Shown: positions 9,475 through 18,233, counted from the first letter of the stretch. The stretch is 64,000 nucleotides of DNA from Hyphomicrobium sp. (GCF_009026145.1 NZ_WBUE01000018.1:1-64000); one strand, 5' to 3'. The notes: generated by a model from the letters alone, not told the origin. Numbers and translations: made by a program.

Positions 9475-9508
9475 TGCGACGAGGCGGTGCGCCTGTTCCG
9501 CGCCGCGT
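9475..9508. repeat. Right copy of recG-3'-end direct repeat (attR-like)
   Basis: This copy encodes the same CDEAVRLFRAA and is followed by TGA (9508–9510), so it is a second, detached recG tail with no gene body in front. Just upstream, GACGTCTTTGTG still resembles the recG sequence before the left copy at 8 of 12 bases, so the homology may extend further in a more diverged form. Confidence 0.85.
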
Positions 9509-9528
9509 GAGGAGTTCGGAGTGAGACA

Positions 9529-10032
9529 ATGGCCGGCAAGGCGTCCAAGACGTCGGCAAGGATCGCAAGAAAGGCAGCCGCCAAACCGGTCGCGGCAAAG
9601 GCGAAGTCGAAACTCGGCAAGGCCGCGAAGCCGGTCCTGCTCGCAGGCGGCAACCCGCAGATCGCCAAGGGCTACGGCGACGCCCCGGTTGCGGCCTACA
9701 TCACCGCCATGCCGGGCTGGAAGCGCGAGGTCGGGCGCCGCCTCGATGCCCTCATCGTGGCGACCGTCCCCGGCGTGCGCAAGGCGGTGAAATGGAACTC
9801 GCCCTTCTACGGCGTTGCGGACCAGGACCAGGGCTGGTTCCTCGCCTTCCATTGCTTCACCAAGTACGTGAAGGTGACTTTCTTCCGCGGCGCGTCGCTG
9901 CGTCCTGCTCCACTCGGCGCGTCGAAGCACAGGCAAGTGCGCTATCTCGACATCTACGAGGGCGGGCTCGACGAAGCCCAGTTCGTCGCCTGGGTGAAGC
10001 AAGCCAGCCAATTGCCCGGCGAACGCATGTGA
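9529..10032 (+). CDS. DUF1801 domain protein with Lys/Ala-rich N-terminal tail
   Basis: A 167-aa protein. Residues 1–40 are low-complexity Lys/Ala/Ser sequence that looks like a histone-H1-type tail. From about residue 45 comes a DUF1801 (YdhG-like) domain, with VRKAVKWNSPFYG near 83–95, FLAFHCFTKYVKVTFFRG near 104–121 and the RYLDI motif near 141. The biochemical role of the domain is not established. The start has a GGAG site and lies 18 bases after the detached recG tail, suggesting it was once recG's direct neighbour. A second DUF1801 gene lies 930 bases downstream. Confidence 0.8.
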   Translation: MAGKASKTSARIARKAAAKPVAAKAKSKLGKAAKPVLLAGGNPQIAKGYGDAPVAAYITAMPGWKREVGRRLDALIVATVPGVRKAVKWNSPFYGVADQDQGWFLAFHCFTKYVKVTFFRGASLRPAPLGASKHRQVRYLDIYEGGLDEAQFVAWVKQASQLPGERM

Positions 10033-10074
10033 GCGGGAGGCAGCGAGGTGCGTGCGTGGAGAGAGAACTGGACC

Positions 10075-10917
10075 ATGACAAAGCAAACGCATCACATCGA
10101 CTTCGACAAACTGAAAGACTTCGCGCACGTCGGCGTGCGCCGCGCCGTCATCTTCATGGGGCTCGGCCTCAATGCCGCACACCGCGAAGACTTTTTGGAC
10201 TATGAGCTAAGCAAAATTCCCTCGAGCAGCGGCGAGCGGCGATTCCCCATCCAGTTCTTCCCGGAAGCGCTTCCTGCAGAGCGCGTGAACTACTTCAAGG
10301 CAGAGTTCGCTCGATGGATTCAAGATTGTTGCTTATGCGATCTCCTAGAGCATCATGCGCTCTTTCTCGACAAAATCCACCTTCACGCGCTTGTCGTCTA
10401 TAGGTCGCTCGGTAAGCTCGTCGAAAAGGATGACCCAGAAAAGCTACACAACAAGTTTCGACATGAAGGCATCCCCGGTAAACACAAATCGCTGCATGAG
10501 CGATTTGGGATTGATCCGACGCACAGTGCCACCATTGACCAGCTATACGAGGCACGGAACGCGCTGACTCACGATTTCGGAGTCGTGCTTCCTAAGCGCT
10601 GCGACGCGAGCGGCAAATTTGTTTTGCGTTGGCCCAAGTTCACCTTCATCGGCATTGGCAACGAAACAGGAAAAGAGACGCCGCTAGCGGCCATGATCGG
10701 CGAACGAACCACGGAAGAGACCACAATTGCGCTTCGCGTCGAACAGCGCGAAACCACCTACAAACCAGGCGAACGCATTGAGGCCCGCACGGAAGATTTG
10801 GAAGAGGTCTTCCATTTCTTTGCGGGCTGGGCGATCCCTTCCACCCTCACGGCGTTCGTCGATTTCCTTGCAGCCAACGGCATTAAGCCGGAGAGCGCGA
10901 ACACCTCCCCAGCATAA
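10075..10917 (+). CDS. Unknown protein with HEPN-like RNxxxH motif
   Basis: A 280-aa soluble protein that I cannot assign to a family. It has lower GC and more varied codons than neighbours. Residues 161–166 read RNALTH inside LYEARNALTHDFG, matching the R-x4-H catalytic motif of HEPN-domain RNases found in toxin–antitoxin and abortive-infection systems. The region before it (about 80–160) is mainly helical and rich in His, as expected for a helical HEPN bundle. The C-terminal 80 residues look like a separate β-rich part followed by a helix. A GTG at 10048 with GGGAGG upstream is an alternative start. It is flanked by two DUF1801 genes. The HEPN assignment is inference from one motif. Confidence 0.65.
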   Translation: MTKQTHHIDFDKLKDFAHVGVRRAVIFMGLGLNAAHREDFLDYELSKIPSSSGERRFPIQFFPEALPAERVNYFKAEFARWIQDCCLCDLLEHHALFLDKIHLHALVVYRSLGKLVEKDDPEKLHNKFRHEGIPGKHKSLHERFGIDPTHSATIDQLYEARNALTHDFGVVLPKRCDASGKFVLRWPKFTFIGIGNETGKETPLAAMIGERTTEETTIALRVEQRETTYKPGERIEARTEDLEEVFHFFAGWAIPSTLTAFVDFLAANGIKPESANTSPA

Positions 10918-10960
10918 AAGCGCAAGGCCGTGCTCGAAGTGGCGCGGACCGCATACGACC

Positions 10961-11482
10961 ATGAAGAAAGCGACGGCAACCACCATGAAGAAGAGCAAGA
11001 GTGGCTCGAAGGAGGGAAAGGCAGCGGACTCTCCCTCGCAGCTCATCGATGCGAGGATCGCGGCGCTGAGCGATTGGCGGGGCGAGACGCTGGCGCGGCT
11101 GCGCGCGCTCATCCAAGAGGCCGACCCCGAGGTCATCGAAGAGGTGAAATGGCGAAAGCCGTCGAACCCCATGGGCGTTCCGGTGTGGGAGCACGCCGGC
11201 ATCATCTGCACCGGCGAGACCTATAAGGGTGTCGTGAAGCTCACTTTCGCCAAGGGCGCCGCGCTGGACGACCCTGCAGGCCTCTTCAACGCCAGCCTCG
11301 AAGGCAACGTGCGGCGCGCCATCGATATCCGCGAGGGCGACAAGATCGATGCCAAGGCGTTGAAGGCGCTCGTTCGCGCCGCCGTGGCCCTCAACACGGG
11401 AAAGCGCGCTGCCGTTCGACCAATACGGTCTCGGACTGGCCGCTCCCGAAAGACACCAAAGCGCGCTCGAAAAGCATCGTGA
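10961..11482 (+). CDS. Second DUF1801 domain protein, Lys-rich tails at both ends
   Basis: A 173-aa protein. About 25 Lys/Ser-rich residues precede a DUF1801 domain containing VIEEVKWRKPSNPMGVPVW near 56–74, IICTGETYKGVVKLTFAKG near 78–96 and the RAIDI motif near 116. A strongly basic C-terminal tail (RSRTGRSRKTPKRARKAS) follows. A second in-frame ATG at 10985 is possible. With the DUF1801 gene at 9529 it brackets the HEPN-like gene. The two DUF1801 proteins are clearly different, not a recent duplication. The gene ends 18 bases before the convergent DUF502 gene. Confidence 0.8.
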   Translation: MKKATATTMKKSKSGSKEGKAADSPSQLIDARIAALSDWRGETLARLRALIQEADPEVIEEVKWRKPSNPMGVPVWEHAGIICTGETYKGVVKLTFAKGAALDDPAGLFNASLEGNVRRAIDIREGDKIDAKALKALVRAAVALNTGKRAAVRPIRSRTGRSRKTPKRARKAS

Positions 11483-11500
11483 AACCGGCCGGGGTGCAGG

Positions 11501-12295
11501 CTATGGGGCCGGGCCACCGGTGATCTTCGGCTTGCGCCGCGCCTGCTCGGCGAGGTCGCGCAGCTTGGCTTGGCTCTCCGGCGTCACCATGCCGGCGGAG
11601 ATGATCACCTTCGCCGCGTCCTCGATGTTCATGTCGAGGAACACCACGTTACGCCGCGGCAGGAAGCAGACGAAACCGGTGGGCGGCACGATGCCCGTCG
11701 GCATGAACACGGTGAGTAGATCCTCCTCCCCGCCCGGCATCACGGCGCCCACCTCGCCCGTCGTCTCGCCGGTGACGAACACGATCGACCACAGGCCCTT
11801 GGAGGGAAACTCGATCAGCCCGACTTTCTGGAAGGCCTGATTGGGCCCGGTGGCGCTGACCACGGATTCGAAGATCTGCTTCAGCGCGCTGTAGACGTTG
11901 CGCACGATCGGCATGCCGCCGAGCATCTGCTCGCCGAAGGAGATGAGCGTGCGCCCCAGCAAGTTGGCGGCGAGCGCGCCGATCAGCGTCAGCGCGATGA
12001 TACCCACGACGAGCCCGAAGCCCGGGATGGGAAACGGCAGGTAGGTGTCCGGCAGATACGCCGTGGGCACGAACGGCTTGATCCACGCGTCGGTGACGTT
12101 GATGAACCACCACGCGAAGTAGATGGTGATGGTCACCGGCCCGACGATGACGAGGCCGGTGAGGAAGTAGTTGCGCAGTCGCGCACCGAGGTGCCAACCG
12201 CCGCCCGAGGGGTCCTCGCGCACGAGCTTGCGCAGGCCGGCGCGCAATTCGGCCGACGCTTCGTGCGGACCTCTGCGGGGATCGGCTGGGCTCAT
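11501..12295 (-). CDS. DUF502 family membrane protein
   Basis: A 264-aa inner-membrane protein of the DUF502 (COG2928) family, function unknown. Two strong membrane spans lie near residues 41–64 (NYFLTGLVIVGPVTITIYFA) and 89–112 (GFGLVVGIIALTLIGALAAN). A conserved cytoplasmic part follows, with PIVRNVYSALKQIFE and FPSKGLWSIVFVTGET, then VFMPTGIVPPTGF. The ATG at 12295 is preferred over an in-frame TTG at 12322. In many alphaproteobacteria this family sits next to recG; here it is separated by the accessory patch 8.3–11.5 kb, which supports that patch being inserted. Confidence 0.88.
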   Translation of the reverse strand: MSPADPRRGPHEASAELRAGLRKLVREDPSGGGWHLGARLRNYFLTGLVIVGPVTITIYFAWWFINVTDAWIKPFVPTAYLPDTYLPFPIPGFGLVVGIIALTLIGALAANLLGRTLISFGEQMLGGMPIVRNVYSALKQIFESVVSATGPNQAFQKVGLIEFPSKGLWSIVFVTGETTGEVGAVMPGGEEDLLTVFMPTGIVPPTGFVCFLPRRNVVFLDMNIEDAAKVIISAGMVTPESQAKLRDLAEQARRKPKITGGPAP

Positions 12296-12456
12296 CGAAA
12301 ATCCGGACGGATCTGTGGCCAACGAGTACGCGCCTCGCGCCGGGTGGATGTCGTCCTCGGCCGAGGTTGCCGGACTTTCCCACGGATTGCCCGCCGGCGT
12401 AAGGGCGCAGCATAGGCCCTACCGCCTAACGCTTCGGCAATGCCGGTGCCTTGACG

Positions 12457-13626
12457 CTATTGGGTGACAACCAGGCAGTCGAAGCCGTCGGCCCGCAGCG
12501 CGCCGCACAATTGCTCGGGCTCGTTGGCGCTGGCGTAGGGACCAAGGCGCACGCGGTAGAAAGTGCCCATGCTGCCGATGACGGATTCATCGACCACGGG
12601 CTGGCGCCCGCCGAGCTGGTCGCCATGGCGTCCGACCAAAAGACCTGCCAGCGCTTCGGCTTCCGAGCGCGAGCGGACAGCGGCAACCTGCAGGCGAAAC
12701 TTGCCCGACGGCGCTGTTCGCGACTCGGGTTCAGGGCCGGGGGCGGGATTGCGCGGCGGCTCGGCGACGGAGGCAACCTGCGTGACGAAGGGCGAGGCGA
12801 TCTCGGCAGCGCGTTTCGGCGCCGGAGCGGCGTTGGCAACGACCTCCGTCGTGCCGCCCCAACCCGCACTCGTCGACTCGGGCGGCGGCGCGTTGCCGGC
12901 GATCGATGCCGTGGTCGCGGGAGGCTCCTCCGCCTTGGGCTGGCTCGATGAGCCGCCGCCGAACAAGCTGGAAAAAAAGCCGCCAATGCCGCCGGAGCTC
13001 GATGGCGGCGTCGGCGCGGCGGCCGCATTCGAGACCGGAGCCGCAGGCGCGGGCGCCCCGCCCCCACCCGACATCGCCGTCTGCCAACCCGGCGGATCGT
13101 TGCTCTGCCCGGGCATCGCCGGCGCCTCGGCATAGGCCGACTGCGGCACCGGCGGTACGTCGCTGACGCCAGATTCGTTATAGGCGAGGGCGCGTGCCTT
13201 GATCGCATCGGCGCGCTCCGCCTCCGACAATCCGCCCTTGAGCCAAAGCGCGCTGGTCAGATCCGACACGGCAAAGCCGGGCTTGCCGAGCTTGCGAAAC
13301 GTGAGCCCGCGGTAATAGAGCAGACGCGGCATCTGGCTGCTCGGCAGGCCACCGCGTATCGCGGCCTCGAAGGCGCGCAGCGCTTCCTCGTACTTGCCGA
13401 CCCCGTAGGCTTTGATGCCGCCGTCGAAGGCCTGCTGCACGAGCGCTGCGCTCTTGCTCTTCTCGTCGGCCGCCGCGGCCGCGGGCGGCGAGCCCTGCTG
13501 CTCTTTCGGCGCAGCGGTCGATTTCTTGGGGCCGGACTGTTGCGTGGGGCCGTCGAACGCGGCGGCGGGCAAGGCGAGTGCCGCCGCTGCCGCTGCGAAC
13601 ATCAGATTGCGCAGAACGTCCCCCAT
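12457..13626 (-). CDS. Periplasmic TPR-like and SPOR domain protein
   Basis: A 389-aa exported protein. An N-terminal signal peptide (hydrophobic Ala/Leu core at about residues 8–22, AAAFD cleavage region) is followed by a tetratricopeptide-like part (about 65–145; KYEEALRAFEAAIRGG, LLYYRGLTFRKLGKPGFAV). A long Pro/Ala/Gly/Ser-rich linker comes next (about 160–300), then a C-terminal SPOR domain (GKFRLQVAAVRSRSEAEAL to FDCLVV, about 310–388). SPOR domains bind denuded septal peptidoglycan, so a cell-division or envelope role is likely. It lies between DUF502 and glmS, on the same strand as both. Confidence 0.85.
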   Translation of the reverse strand: MGDVLRNLMFAAAAAALALPAAAFDGPTQQSGPKKSTAAPKEQQGSPPAAAAADEKSKSAALVQQAFDGGIKAYGVGKYEEALRAFEAAIRGGLPSSQMPRLLYYRGLTFRKLGKPGFAVSDLTSALWLKGGLSEAERADAIKARALAYNESGVSDVPPVPQSAYAEAPAMPGQSNDPPGWQTAMSGGGGAPAPAAPVSNAAAAPTPPSSSGGIGGFFSSLFGGGSSSQPKAEEPPATTASIAGNAPPPESTSAGWGGTTEVVANAAPAPKRAAEIASPFVTQVASVAEPPRNPAPGPEPESRTAPSGKFRLQVAAVRSRSEAEALAGLLVGRHGDQLGGRQPVVDESVIGSMGTFYRVRLGPYASANEPEQLCGALRADGFDCLVVTQ

Positions 13627-13728
13627 CGTCTGACCAGAACTCCTGCTCCCACCGCCCCGTCCAGGCGGAACCGTAAGCCAAGCCCAATATAGAGGCAAAT
13701 CCGGGGCCGCGCGGGCGCCGCTTTTCCC

Positions 13729-15549
13729 CTATTCGACCGTCACCGACTTGGCGAGATTGCGCGGCTGATCGACGTCAGTCCCCATCATCACGGCCGTATG
13801 GTAGGCGAGGAGTTGCACCGGCACGGCGTAAAGCAGGGGATTGGCGAATTCCGACGCCGTCGGCATGGCGATATGGGCGGCAACCTTGCAGCCGACCGCC
13901 TCCGGCGGCGCATCCGAGATGAGGATGATCTGGCCGCCCCGCGTGGCGACCTCCTGCATGTTGGAGACCGTCTTCTCGAACAGCTCATCCTGCGGGGCGA
14001 CGACGATCACCGGCACGTTCTCGTCGATGAGCGCGATGGGGCCATGCTTCAGCTCGCCGGCGGCATAGCCTTCGGCGTGGATGTAGGAGATCTCCTTCAG
14101 CTTCAGCGCGCCTTCGAGCGCCAACGGATAGCTCGTACCGCGGCCGAGGTAGAGCACGTCGCGCGCCTTCGACAGCATGTGGGCGATGGCCTCGTACTGC
14201 TCCTCGTTGCGCAGAATGGTCGAGATGTGCCGCGGCACCTCGATGAGCGCCTGCACGAGCTTGCGCTCTTCCTCACGGCTCAGCAGGCCGCGAGCCCGCC
14301 CGAGGCCGAGCGCCAGGCAGGCGAGAACCGAGAGCTGGCAGGTGAAGGCCTTGGTCGAGGCGACGCCGATCTCGGGGCCGGCGAGCGTCGGCAGCACGAC
14401 ATCGGATTCACGCGCGATCGAGGAGGTGTGCACGTTGACGACCGCGGCGATGCGCTGGCCTTCCGCCTTGGCGTGGCGCAGCACCGCCAGCGTGTCGGCG
14501 GTCTCGCCGGATTGGGAGACGAACAGCGCCAGGCCGCCTTCGCTGAGCGGCGGCTCGCGGTAGCGCATCTCGGAAGCGACGTCGATCTCGACCGGAAGGC
14601 GGGCGTAGCGCTCGATCCAGTACTTGCCGACGAGGCCGGCGTAGTAGGCGGTGCCGCAGGCCGAGATGGTCGCGCGCGGCAGGCTCGCCGCATCGACGCC
14701 GAGATCGGGGATGGTGACAGTGGCTTCCGCCATGTCGATGTAGTTGGCGAGCGTGTGGCTGATCACCTCCGGCTGCTCGTGGATCTCTTTCGCCATGAAG
14801 TGGCGATGGTTGCCCTTGTCGACGAGCAGCGAGGAGGCCACCGACTTGATGAGCGGCCGCTCGACGCGCTTGCCGCTGCGGTCGAAGATCTCCACGCCGG
14901 AACGGCGCAGCACCGCCCAGTCGCCCTCATCGAGGTAGGTGATGGCGTCGGTGAAGGGGGCGAGGGCGATGGCATCCGAGCCGAGGTACATCTCGCCCGA
15001 GCCGTGACCGATGGCGAGCGGGCTGCCCTGGCGTGCAGCGATCATCAGATCGTCGTGGCCGGCAAAGATGATGGCGAGCGCGAAGGCGCCCTGCAGGCGC
15101 CCCAGCGCCTGGCGCACCGCCTCCTCGGGGCCGAGGCCCTTCGCCAGCTCGTCGGCGACGACGTGCACGATCGCCTCGGTGTCGGTGTCGCTCTCGAACA
15201 CGTACCCCTTGGCACTGAGCTCGGCCTTGAGCTCGCGGAAGTTCTCGATGATGCCGTTGTGCACGACCGAGACCTGCCCGTTCATGTGCGGGTGCGCGTT
15301 GCGCTCGGTGGGACGGCCGTGCGTTGCCCAGCGCGTGTGGCCGATGCCGGTGCGGCCCAGAAGCGGCTCCTGCAGCAGCCGCCCCTCGAGGTTGCGCAGC
15401 TTACCCTCGGCGCGGCGGCGCTCGAGATGCCCGTTCTCCACGGTGGCGATGCCGGCCGAGTCGTAGCCGCGGTACTCCAGCCGACGCAGGGCGTCGACGA
15501 GGTCAGTGGCGACGGCCTTTTGCCCGATAATTCCGACGATGCCACACAT
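13729..15549 (-). CDS. glmS: Glutamine–fructose-6-phosphate aminotransferase (isomerizing)
   Basis: GlmS makes glucosamine-6-phosphate from fructose-6-phosphate and glutamine, the first step to UDP-GlcNAc for peptidoglycan and LPS. The 606-aa protein begins MCGIVG, giving the N-terminal nucleophile Cys2 after Met removal. The GATase II part includes TRWATHGRP near 75. Two SIS sugar-isomerase domains follow (SACGTAYYAG near 298; LGRGTSYPLA near 470). The C-terminus ends DVDQPRNLAKSVTVE, as in all GlmS. The ATG at 15549 is fixed by the need for Cys2. It lies downstream of glmU on the same strand, about 120 bases away. Confidence 0.97.
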   Translation of the reverse strand: MCGIVGIIGQKAVATDLVDALRRLEYRGYDSAGIATVENGHLERRRAEGKLRNLEGRLLQEPLLGRTGIGHTRWATHGRPTERNAHPHMNGQVSVVHNGIIENFRELKAELSAKGYVFESDTDTEAIVHVVADELAKGLGPEEAVRQALGRLQGAFALAIIFAGHDDLMIAARQGSPLAIGHGSGEMYLGSDAIALAPFTDAITYLDEGDWAVLRRSGVEIFDRSGKRVERPLIKSVASSLLVDKGNHRHFMAKEIHEQPEVISHTLANYIDMAEATVTIPDLGVDAASLPRATISACGTAYYAGLVGKYWIERYARLPVEIDVASEMRYREPPLSEGGLALFVSQSGETADTLAVLRHAKAEGQRIAAVVNVHTSSIARESDVVLPTLAGPEIGVASTKAFTCQLSVLACLALGLGRARGLLSREEERKLVQALIEVPRHISTILRNEEQYEAIAHMLSKARDVLYLGRGTSYPLALEGALKLKEISYIHAEGYAAGELKHGPIALIDENVPVIVVAPQDELFEKTVSNMQEVATRGGQIILISDAPPEAVGCKVAAHIAMPTASEFANPLLYAVPVQLLAYHTAVMMGTDVDQPRNLAKSVTVE

Positions 15550-15671
15550 CCGATCCGAATCCTTGAAGCTTGCCGCTATCATACTGCTAGCGGCTGCTTA
15601 ATATGTCGCTCAAATCACAGTGTGTTGCTGCGACTTTCCGGCCTCGCGGCACCGAGTTGCCGGCTCAATTC

Positions 15672-17030
15672 CTAACCAGCTTTTGCCTTCCGTTTCGCCA
15701 TCATGGCGCGGAACTTGGCCGCCCACCCCGGGCGCTCCTCCTGGCTGGAGCGTTCGAGCGCCAGCGCGTCGGCGGCGACGTTCTTGGTGATGACGCTCCC
15801 CGAGCCGATGTAGGCGCCGTCGCCGATCTTCACCGGTGCCACGAGCGAGGTGTTGGAGCCGACGAACGCCCCCTCGCCCACCTCGGTGCGGTGCTTGGCG
15901 AACCCATCGTAGTTGCAGAAGATCGTGCCCGCCCCGATGTTGGCGCCGGCACCCACCGAGCCGTCGCCGAGATAGGATAGGTGGTTGGCCTTGGCGCCGG
16001 CCCCCAACGTCACGTTCTTCACCTCGACGAAGTTGCCGACGTGCACATCGGTGCCGAGCACGGCGCCCGGACGCAGGCGCGCAAACGGGCCGATGCGCGC
16101 GTTCCTGCCGATGCGCGCGTGCTCGAAATGGCAATTGGCCTTGATCTCGGCGCCGTCCTCGACGGTGACGCCGGGACCGAAGAACACGTTCGGCTCGATG
16201 ACGACGTCGCGGCCGATCTTGGTGTCGTACGACAGCCATACCGTTTCCGGCGCGATCAGCGTGGCGCCCTCGCGCATAGCGGCGAGGCGCGCGCGTCTCT
16301 GGAAGATCGCCTCGGCGGCGGCGAGCTGCTCGCGCGAGTTGACCCCCAGCACCTCGTCCTCGCTGCACGTCACGACGGCCGCGCGCGCTCCGCCGGCGCC
16401 GGCGACCTCGACCGCATCGGTCAGATAGAACTCGTTCTTCGCGTTCTTGTTGCCGATGCGGGATAGCACACCGAGGATGTCGCCGAGACGGAAAGCCATG
16501 ACGCCGGAGTTGCACAGGCGCACGCGCCGCTCGTCCTCGCTGGCGTCCTTGTCCTCGCGGATGGCCCTCACCCATTTGCTGTTGTCGGTCAGCAGGCGGC
16601 CATAGCCGGCCGGATCGGTGGCCGTGAAGCCTAGAACGGCGATGCCGGCTCCATCATCCAGCGCCGCGCGCATGTCCTCGAGCGTAGAGGCGAGCAGGAG
16701 CGGGGTATCGGCGTAGAGCACGAGCACGTCGCCGGAATGCCCGGCGAGCGCCTCGCACGCCGCGAGCACGGCATCGGCCGTACCGCGCTGCTCCGCTTGC
16801 ACGAACACGCGGGCGTGTGGGGCGTGGACCAAGGCCTCGGCGCGTACCGCCTCCATTCCGGGTCCGACGACGACGGCAAGCTTGTCGGCCTTCGTCTGCT
16901 GCGCGACCGCGAGCACGTGCCCGAGCATGGAGCGGCCGCCGACCTTGTGCAGCACCTTCGGCAGCGCCGACTTCATGCGCGTGCCTTGGCCGGCAGCAAG
17001 CACGACAACGAGCAATGGTGGGCGGCTCAT
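15672..17030 (-). CDS. glmU: Bifunctional GlcNAc-1-P uridyltransferase / GlcN-1-P acetyltransferase
   Basis: GlmU acetylates glucosamine-1-phosphate and couples it to UTP, giving UDP-GlcNAc. The 452-aa protein has the uridyltransferase signature LAAGQGTRM with SALPKVLHK at residues 9–26 and YADTPLL near 104. A left-handed β-helix of hexapeptide repeats follows from about residue 250. The acetyltransferase site lies around NHLSYLGDGSVG and NYDGFAKHRT, near 350–380. The start MSRPPLL at 17030 has a GAGAG site. It forms the UDP-GlcNAc module with glmS directly downstream. Confidence 0.97.
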   Translation of the reverse strand: MSRPPLLVVVLAAGQGTRMKSALPKVLHKVGGRSMLGHVLAVAQQTKADKLAVVVGPGMEAVRAEALVHAPHARVFVQAEQRGTADAVLAACEALAGHSGDVLVLYADTPLLLASTLEDMRAALDDGAGIAVLGFTATDPAGYGRLLTDNSKWVRAIREDKDASEDERRVRLCNSGVMAFRLGDILGVLSRIGNKNAKNEFYLTDAVEVAGAGGARAAVVTCSEDEVLGVNSREQLAAAEAIFQRRARLAAMREGATLIAPETVWLSYDTKIGRDVVIEPNVFFGPGVTVEDGAEIKANCHFEHARIGRNARIGPFARLRPGAVLGTDVHVGNFVEVKNVTLGAGAKANHLSYLGDGSVGAGANIGAGTIFCNYDGFAKHRTEVGEGAFVGSNTSLVAPVKIGDGAYIGSGSVITKNVAADALALERSSQEERPGWAAKFRAMMAKRKAKAG

Positions 17031-17447
17031 CAAGCTCTCGTCTTTGCTTTGATTGACGATGACGTGTTCAGTAGCGGCGGCGACAACCGACCGGACGCAC
17101 ACGACGGGGGGACTGAGATCACCCGACAAGTCTATAGCGGCGGGTGGCACCGCCCAACAAGGCGGCTGCAGTGTGTCTGCACCTGTTGCTTTCCCCACTG
17201 TCGAGCATGTGGCGGCACAGGCACAGTACACGGAATCGGCCCCGCATTTTCAATGCGATGGCAGGGCCGCCCGCGCCGTCCACAGGCACCGCACTGCACG
17301 CTCCGGTGGCCACGTTGCCCGTTCGGGGCGACTCACGGACTCTCCGCTGCATGATTCCGAGGCAGGCGCGCCGGGATCGCAACGAGCCCGTCCAGCCTGC
17401 CCAATGCTCAGGCCCTGTGCCGCGTCAAAACCCGTGGAAGCAGCAGA
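17031..17447. other. Divergent intergenic region between glmU and a membrane SPOR-like gene
   Basis: About 417 bases that should hold the promoters of both divergent genes. I see no credible protein-coding frame, RNA gene or clear consensus promoter; the longer open frames here have poor composition and no start context. Confidence 0.5.
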
Positions 17448-18233
17448 ATGTCCGCCCACTCGTCTATCGGCCCGGCGAGGCGCCGCACGTTTACACCTTA
17501 CGTGTGGCTCTACCTGCTGGCCGCCATCATCGCCACGGCCTATCTCGTCTTTATCGGCGCGCGGCCGGATCTCGTCGCGATGTGGCGTGCCAAGCCGAAC
17601 GACACGCAGGCAGCGCTGGTCGAGACGCAGCGCACCGTCGAGCGCGCCCTCGCCGATATCGATCCCTTGAAGCAGGGGCTCGGCGAGATGAAGATGGATG
17701 TCGCCAACGTGAAGGTCGGCATGCAGGAGGCGGCAGAGCGCGACCGCATCCTGCTCGAGAAGGTCGAGACGCTGGAGCGTGCTGCCGTGCAGGCGAGCGA
17801 GAAGGTGGCCGCCGCAGCCCCCGCGCAGCCGGCGGCGAAGAAGCAGGTCGTCGCCAAGGCTCCCGAGGCGACGGCAAACGCTGCTGCCGCAACGGCGGCG
17901 AAGCCGGCCACACCGACGGCGATCGAGACCGGCAGCATCGAGCACAAGAAGGCGGCGGCGCCGCCCAAGCCGACGCCGGTCGGGGTGCTGCTCGCGACGG
18001 GGCCATCGCTCGACTCGCTGCGCTTGAGCTGGACCATCCTCAATGACCGCCACGCCGCAACCGTGAAGTCGCTGCAGCCCCGCTACGTGGTGAGCGGTAA
18101 GGCGGACGAGCGCACCTATGGACTTGTCGCCGGCCCGCTCGAGACCATCGCCGACGCCAAGGCGGTGTGCAAGACGATGACCGACAACGGCATCCCGTGC
18201 GAGGTCAGCCAGTTCCGCGGCAACGCCTTCTAA
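17448..18233 (+). CDS. Membrane-anchored coiled-coil protein with SPOR-like C-terminus
   Basis: A 261-aa protein with one N-terminal membrane span (about residues 18–38, VWLYLLAAIIATAYLVFIGA) and therefore a probable periplasmic body. A predicted coiled coil covers about 55–125 (ETQRTVERALADIDPLKQG, LLEKVETLERAAV). A Lys/Ala/Pro-rich linker follows, then a C-terminal region of about 70 residues ending TMTDNGIPCEVSQFRG that looks like a divergent SPOR domain. Together with the SPOR protein at 12457 it frames glmS–glmU, which fits an envelope or division role. The specific function is unknown. Confidence 0.75.
   Translation: MSAHSSIGPARRRTFTPYVWLYLLAAIIATAYLVFIGARPDLVAMWRAKPNDTQAALVETQRTVERALADIDPLKQGLGEMKMDVANVKVGMQEAAERDRILLEKVETLERAAVQASEKVAAAAPAQPAAKKQVVAKAPEATANAAAATAAKPATPTAIETGSIEHKKAAAPPKPTPVGVLLATGPSLDSLRLSWTILNDRHAATVKSLQPRYVVSGKADERTYGLVAGPLETIADAKAVCKTMTDNGIPCEVSQFRGNAF

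Larger units (their letters stand above)
8290..9508. mobile_element. Putative 1.2-kb inserted island at the 3' end of recG
   Basis: Two near-identical direct repeats of the recG terminus (8290–8323 and 9475–9508) bracket one minus-strand ParA-type gene with visibly lower GC and different codon use. After the right copy, a TGA completes a second recG tail and the next gene starts 18 bases later with a good ribosome-binding site. This suggests recG was once followed directly by the DUF1801 gene. This is the pattern left by site-specific integration into a gene's 3' end, with the element resupplying the end. No integrase is present. It could be a satellite, a decayed element, or the product of recombination between two recG tails. 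Confidence 0.5.

Noticed and set aside
8290..9508. Insertion sequence around the ParA gene
   Set aside because: There is no transposase, no terminal inverted repeat, and the 34-bp direct repeat is far too long for an IS target duplication; site-specific or homologous recombination fits better.
13798..15675. 625-aa frame antisense to glmS
   Set aside because: glmS is unmistakable on the minus strand; the antisense frame has shadow composition (His/Arg/Ala/Gly-rich).
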